From a virus, in IMG/VR virus record IMGVR_UViG_3300019890_000014, positions 1 to 33,988 of that record: a DNA stretch of 33,988 nucleotides; one strand, 5' to 3'. Made by a program: the position numbers and the translations under genes. The notes under the pieces were generated by a model. That model had not been told where the DNA came from, did no database searches, and saw only the letters and a program-made list of their open reading frames with translations. Shown one piece after another: positions 30,304 to 33,988 of this stretch (its first letter is position 1; every line of letters begins with the position of its first letter).

Positions 30304-32069
30304 CGACGATGGCGCCTCCGGAGCCGCTCACTCTGGCGGATATCCCGGACACGTGGGACGAGTGCGAGCGGATCCGCGACGAGCGCAGGTCGTGGCGCCG
30401 GGCGAAGCCCCGGGTTCGTTTGTTCACGAACCCGCCGGACGGCGACGAGGACCAGGGACTGATTCTGGTCGCCGACGCCGCGGACAACATTTCCGGATCA
30501 TTCCCGAAACCGAACAAAATCACGGACCCCGGCGTGGGCGTGCTGCGGGTGCGGCCCGATCACCCGCTCGCCCGCTACATCATCAACATTCCATTGTTGG
30601 CTCGCGCGAACCCGAGTATCGCGGACACCATCAAAGCGAACTGCGTCCTGATCGTCGACCACATGGGCGGCGCATTCCAGTGGTCCGGGCTGGTGAAAAA
30701 CTGGCGGCTCCGCAAGGACGCGACCGGTGTCCGATACGTCGAAATAACATGCATTCACGACACCCAGTTCTTGCAGTTCATTTTGTGCCCGCCGAATCCT
30801 GTTCTGCCGATCGAGATTTTCCAGTGGCCGCGTGATCTGCCGCTTTTTGCTCCCAGTAAATGGGCGATTTCCGTGATAATCCTGATCCAGCTGATCAGGT
30901 TGAACGGGAATTTGTGGAACATTCCTGAGGACCCGTTCGATTTGGCAAGTTGGGACGGTCTGTTCGACTGGAGTTCGTGGCAGGTCTTCATCAAGGCGAA
31001 CCCGTTCGATCTGGACGATTCTTCGCTATGGAATTTCTTCAGCATGCGCATGGATCGCACCGACCAGCTGATCGCCGATTCGATGGACGACGGCCAGCTG
31101 ACCATGCAGACCCGGCGCATCATGACCATCGACGGCGAAACGATCGACGTGCCCGGCGTCTCGACTTGCCGCAATGGGGCGTTGGTATTCGAGGTCGTCG
31201 ACAACTCCGGTTTCTACGACCCGGTCGGAACGTCGATCGGTGGAAACCTGTTCGATGGTTTCGCGCGCACGATCGTCAACTGGGCCGAGGGTGGCGTTGA
31301 GGATATCTTCGTCGCCACCAGCAACGACAACGTGCTGTTGCCGGACGAGTACTACACCGCTGGCTATAACGGCCAGGTCCCGTCGTATCCGTGGATCGCC
31401 ATTCAGGACGGCCCGTACACCTCGATAGAGACCTCGGATCTCACCTGGTCGCCGGACACCGCAGTGAGCTTCATCGTCGGCGGCGATAATCCCCTCGTCG
31501 ATCAGGCCGCGAAACTCGCGATCGAAATCGGCGGCGATCTGCTCGGATTCCTTCTCACGACCGGATTCGTAGACAATGCGGGCGACATCGCCGCTGATGT
31601 GATCATGCCGTTCATCGTCGGCACGATTTTCGCCTGGGATCAATACACCCACAACACCCGGGCGCACGCGCTCGGCTGGGTGCATTTATATGAAGTCCTC
31701 GGCCAAGGCCAGAACATTAATGCCTGGTCGCTCGCAGCTATCGACTCATTCCGTGCCGCGATCGACGCAACCGCGTCGGAAACCGCGCACGTATTCACAA
31801 TGGGCGGTAGCGACCGCTATCTGCCCGGCCTGGATTTCGACACCGGCTACCGGATCGGCTCGACCGACTTCGAAATATCTAATTTCTATTTCGTCGATCA
31901 GGTCGCAAATATCACTTTGGGTTGGGATTACTCCCAGGCCAAGCCGCACGACTACGAGGTCCAGGTCGGCGAGGCAAAGAGCAGGCTCACGCAGGCTCAG
32001 CGTTTCGGCCGGATGATTTCGAAAATGCAGTCCTGGCTGTCCGATGTCGGCGCTCACCTTCTTTCATGA
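30300..32069 (+). CDS. minor tail protein (Gp37-like), 589 aa
   Basis: GTG at 30300 overlaps the upstream stop (GTGA). The product has an N-terminal domain with PRVRLFTNPPDGDEDQGLIL, a central VLIVDHMGGAFQWSGLVKNW and CIHDTQFLQFILCPPNPVLP, and hydrophobic helices (VIILIQLIRLNGNLWNI). This matches the ReqiPepy6 Gp37-like tail protein family of actinophages, probably the tail hub or base. The hydrophobic C-terminal region (DLLGFLLTTGFVDN) is notable. Confidence 0.75.
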   Translation: MTTMAPPEPLTLADIPDTWDECERIRDERRSWRRAKPRVRLFTNPPDGDEDQGLILVADAADNISGSFPKPNKITDPGVGVLRVRPDHPLARYIINIPLLARANPSIADTIKANCVLIVDHMGGAFQWSGLVKNWRLRKDATGVRYVEITCIHDTQFLQFILCPPNPVLPIEIFQWPRDLPLFAPSKWAISVIILIQLIRLNGNLWNIPEDPFDLASWDGLFDWSSWQVFIKANPFDLDDSSLWNFFSMRMDRTDQLIADSMDDGQLTMQTRRIMTIDGETIDVPGVSTCRNGALVFEVVDNSGFYDPVGTSIGGNLFDGFARTIVNWAEGGVEDIFVATSNDNVLLPDEYYTAGYNGQVPSYPWIAIQDGPYTSIETSDLTWSPDTAVSFIVGGDNPLVDQAAKLAIEIGGDLLGFLLTTGFVDNAGDIAADVIMPFIVGTIFAWDQYTHNTRAHALGWVHLYEVLGQGQNINAWSLAAIDSFRAAIDATASETAHVFTMGGSDRYLPGLDFDTGYRIGSTDFEISNFYFVDQVANITLGWDYSQAKPHDYEVQVGEAKSRLTQAQRFGRMISKMQSWLSDVGAHLLS

Positions 32070-32080
32070 TGGGAGACTCC

Positions 32081-32608
32081 ATGCCCGACGACGACGAAGA
32101 CCGCGCAGCCGGTATCGCGGAAATCGCGCGTTACCTGGATTCGCTGCCGCAGCCGGGCCCGGGAAAGGGCCGCCGGTTCGCGGTGCATTCGGTGCACGCC
32201 CGCGTCATCGCCGCCGAGTGGTGGGACAAGGGCCTGCGGCTGCACCAGGACAAGGCCGTCATCTTCCCGATCCCGAGCCAGCAGCGCGGCGTGCGCCCCG
32301 GAAGCAAGCTGCTGGACTGGGTGGACGCCGGGGTGTACGGCCAGTTACTGGCCGAGCATCCCGGCGCCGCGCACGCCCTCGCCGAGGTACCCGAGAAGGC
32401 CGCAAGTCTGGAACGCCTCCAGGCCGCGCTGCGCGAGATCAACCCGGAACTCGCGGCGAAGCTGCCGACGATGACCGACGCGGAGCGTGCCGCGGCGCGC
32501 GCGGAGTTCGCGGCCCGGGTGCCGGCCGCGGTGAGGCGGCTCGCGGATCTGGCTGACCGCAACGATCGCATCCGGCAGAACTTGCAGGACGGAGTGGCTG
32601 AATCGTGA
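32081..32608 (+). CDS. tail-region hypothetical protein, 175 aa
   Basis: ATG at 32081 is preferred because GGGAGA lies a few bases upstream; ATGs at 32066 and 32069 in the same frame would add 5 or 4 residues and overlap the previous stop. The product contains GRRFAVHSVHARVIAAEWWD and a segment IFPIPSQQRGVRPGSKLLDW, then long charged helices. I recognise it only as a small protein often found between tail and lysis genes. It overlaps the lysin start by 4 bases. Confidence 0.62.
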   Translation: MPDDDEDRAAGIAEIARYLDSLPQPGPGKGRRFAVHSVHARVIAAEWWDKGLRLHQDKAVIFPIPSQQRGVRPGSKLLDWVDAGVYGQLLAEHPGAAHALAEVPEKAASLERLQAALREINPELAAKLPTMTDAERAAARAEFAARVPAAVRRLADLADRNDRIRQNLQDGVAES

Positions 32609-33429
32609 CCCTGTTCGGCATCGACATCAGCAACAACAACGGCTCCGGCATCGACCTGAATCAGGTTGCCGCCGAAGGATTCTCGTTCGTGTTCGCGAAG
32701 GTCTCCGAGGGCAACTACTTCACCGACCGGACATGGCCCGGGTACCGCGATGCCGCCCTGGCGGCCGGGCTGCTCGTCGTCGGCTATCACTACGTGATCG
32801 CGGGCGACGATCCGGACGCGCAGGCCGCCCGGTTCGCCGGTGGCGGTGGCGGCTCGGTGGCGATGCTAGATTTCGAGGACTACTCCGGCGGCCTCGCCGA
32901 GTTCTGGGCTGTCGTCGCGGCATTCGGCCGCGCCGGTATCACGATCGTGTGCTCGTATGTCCCGCACTGGTATTGGCAGCAGATCGGTTCACCGGACCTG
33001 TCGCAGGTGCCAATGCTGATCGCCTCGAGCTACGTCTCTTCGTGGGGGTACGCCGCGGCGATCTACCCGGGCGACGATGCGGCCGGCTGGGCGCCGTACG
33101 GCGGGGGCGCCCCGGACATCCTCCAGTTCACCGACAAGGCGCTCGTCGCCGGGCAATGGGTGGACGCCAACGCTTTCCGCGGCGGCCGAGACGAGCTCGC
33201 CGAACTATTCACCGCACAACCCCAAGGAGGCTGGCTCATGGCCCTAACCGATCAGCAGCAAGACGACCTGTATCAGAAGGTCTCCGACATCTGGGACCAG
33301 CTCCGCGGCCCCGGCGGTGAGGGCTGGCCACAGCTCGGGCAGAACGCGCAAGGCGCGAACCTCACGCCGGTCGACGCGCTGGCCGAACTGCAAACCGAGG
33401 TCGCCGCACTGAAGGGAACCCAGCCGTGA
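32605..33429 (+). CDS. endolysin, GH25 muramidase with C-terminal domain
   Basis: GTG at 32605 overlaps the upstream stop. The 274-aa product has a GH25 catalytic domain: FGIDISNNNG with Asp7, FVFAKVSEGNYFTD, VGYHYVIAG, AMLDFEDY with Asp89 and Glu91, and DILQFTDKALV at the end. The Asp and DxE pair are the GH25 catalytic pattern. GH25 enzymes cut the MurNAc-GlcNAc bond. From residue 212 the C-terminal region (ALTDQQQDDLYQKVSDIWDQ then GPGGEGWPQLGQNAQG) is a segment shared by actinophage lysins and probably binds the wall or mediates oligomerisation. An internal start lies at its first Met. Confidence 0.9.
   Translation: MTLFGIDISNNNGSGIDLNQVAAEGFSFVFAKVSEGNYFTDRTWPGYRDAALAAGLLVVGYHYVIAGDDPDAQAARFAGGGGGSVAMLDFEDYSGGLAEFWAVVAAFGRAGITIVCSYVPHWYWQQIGSPDLSQVPMLIASSYVSSWGYAAAIYPGDDAAGWAPYGGGAPDILQFTDKALVAGQWVDANAFRGGRDELAELFTAQPQGGWLMALTDQQQDDLYQKVSDIWDQLRGPGGEGWPQLGQNAQGANLTPVDALAELQTEVAALKGTQP
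33224..33240 (+). promoter_or_regulatory. strong internal ribosome binding site and start codon in the endolysin gene
   Basis: AAGGAGG (33224-33230) lies 7 bases before an in-frame ATG (33238-33240), matching the ideal Shine-Dalgarno sequence and spacing. It lies at the domain boundary between GH25 and the C-terminal region. The lysin's own GTG start has no equally good site, which makes the internal one stand out. Confidence 0.7.
33238..33429 (+). CDS. probable internally translated C-terminal domain of the endolysin, 63 aa
   Basis: Translation from the internal ATG would give 63 residues identical to the end of the full lysin (MALTDQQQDDLYQKVSDIWD ...). Several endolysins of Gram-positive phages are known to be made as a full-length chain plus an in-frame C-terminal fragment from an internal ribosome site, and the two assemble into a larger active complex. 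The site and the domain boundary fit that model here; it remains inference. Confidence 0.55.
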   Translation: MALTDQQQDDLYQKVSDIWDQLRGPGGEGWPQLGQNAQGANLTPVDALAELQTEVAALKGTQP

Positions 33430-33668
33430 ACAAGGTCATTTCACTGGTCGAATCGCAGCCCGCGCGCATGTATTTCTATCCGGCCGTGCTTGGGGTCGTC
33501 GCCTATCTCGTCAGCCGCGGCACCCTGGATCACGACACTGCCGATTGGATCAGCAGCATTGTCGCTGCCGTGGTCGGCATCGGAGCGACTGAGAGCGTGC
33601 ACGCGGCGGTCCGGCCGAAATCGGCGCCGCAGCCCCAGATTGAGCCGCCAGCCACGCCGAAGGTCTGA
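33426..33668 (+). CDS. holin-like two-helix membrane protein, 80 aa
   Basis: GTG at 33426 overlaps the lysin stop (GTGA). The product has two hydrophobic segments (residues 17-33, YFYPAVLGVVAYLVSRG; residues 42-60, WISSIVAAVVGIGATESVHA), a short charged loop between them and a Pro-rich hydrophilic tail, the layout of small holins that follow lysin genes in actinophages. Holin function is inferred from topology and position. Confidence 0.7.
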   Translation: MNKVISLVESQPARMYFYPAVLGVVAYLVSRGTLDHDTADWISSIVAAVVGIGATESVHAAVRPKSAPQPQIEPPATPKV

Positions 33669-33670
33669 CC

Positions 33671-33988
33671 GTGAGACCTACGCACTCGGATGGGCGCCAC
33701 CCCGTCGAGGTCGGCCTGCTGGCCTCGTGCGCGGCATGCGGTGTGCTGCGCATGATCGCCGCCGCGCAGCCCAGCGTCGTGCAGGCAGCGATGGGAACGT
33801 CCTGGTCGGCGGCGTGGGGTGCGCTCCTGTGTGTGGGATCGATGATGGCGCTGGCGGGCGTGTTCTGGCCGGGCAGCCTCGAGGCATCGCTGCACATCGA
33901 GCGCGCCGGGCTGGCAGCCGTATGCGGGGCGCTCCTAGCGGCGGTGTCGGCGATCTTGTATCGCACACCGCTGGCCGAGGGGATCGCG
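33671..33988 (+). CDS. membrane protein, probable lysis-cassette protein, cut by the window end
   Basis: GTG at 33671 opens a frame that is still open at the last base (106 codons). It has about three hydrophobic segments: VEVGLLASCAACGVLRMIAA, WSAAWGALLCVGSMMALAGV and AGLAAVCGALLAAVSAILY. The pattern W..AW...L..G..m.LaG..w.GslE..L..E.AGL resembles a membrane protein commonly encoded beside holins in actinophages. It may be a second holin or a regulator of lysis. Function and full length cannot be determined here. Confidence 0.6.
   Translation, partial: MRPTHSDGRHPVEVGLLASCAACGVLRMIAAAQPSVVQAAMGTSWSAAWGALLCVGSMMALAGVFWPGSLEASLHIERAGLAAVCGALLAAVSAILYRTPLAEGIA

Noticed and set aside
1-33988. 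Integrase, repressor, attachment site, toxin-antitoxin or known defence system
   Set aside because: No gene or site of these kinds could be recognised; temperate lifestyle is only inferred from gene order.
32605-33988. Missing mycolyl-arabinogalactan esterase (LysB) as a special feature
   Set aside because: LysB genes can lie further downstream of the holin; the window ends too early to claim absence.

Overview
The window is a GC-rich stretch of a siphovirus genome, most likely a temperate phage or prophage of a mycolic-acid actinobacterium such as Nocardia, Rhodococcus or Gordonia. The host assignment is inference from GC content, frequent GTG starts and gene families common in actinophages; nothing in the window names the host. 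All genes I can support lie on the + strand. No integrase, repressor, attachment site, insertion sequence or CRISPR array was seen.

Layout. (1) 1-9266 is an early, replication and accessory block of tightly packed, mostly translationally coupled genes: the end of a RecT-like annealing protein, a short DnaN-like sliding clamp, a replication initiator that appears to carry an iteron and cruciform origin inside its own coding sequence (about 2819-3071), a probable helicase-loader-like gene, a RusA-like Holliday junction resolvase, a DUF6221-like protein and many small unknown proteins, several with cysteine clusters. (2) 9262-9515 is a boundary with strong inverted repeats, a possible structured RNA or terminator, and a tRNA with CAT anticodon. 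(3) 9515-12419 holds small genes and two HNH endonucleases separated by an intrinsic terminator. (4) 12537-21928 is packaging and head: small and large terminase, portal, MuF-like protein, scaffold, decoration protein with an inserted Ig-like domain, lambda gpE-like major capsid protein and head-tail connector genes. (5) 21978-32608 is tail: major tail protein with an Ig-like domain, frameshifted tail assembly chaperones, an 1841-residue tape measure carrying two cell-wall hydrolase-like domains, and minor tail proteins. (6) 32605-33988 is lysis: a GH25 endolysin with a probable internal translation start, a holin-like protein and a second membrane protein cut by the window end.

How it works together. 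The initiator, loader-like protein and clamp would recruit host replication machinery, with RecT and RusA recombining and resolving phage DNA. HNH and terminase proteins cut and package DNA into a head built on the scaffold. The tail is measured by the tape measure protein, whose hydrolase domains probably help open the cell wall on entry. GH25 lysin and holin release progeny. Early genes run directly into the terminase region with no genome end between them, as expected for an integrated or circular form; a cohesive-end site, if present, could then be hidden in one of the non-coding gaps before the terminase genes.

The most interesting signals are the candidate origin inside the initiator gene, the internal start in the endolysin, the frameshift site, and several perfect hairpins at gene boundaries in the head and tail operon.
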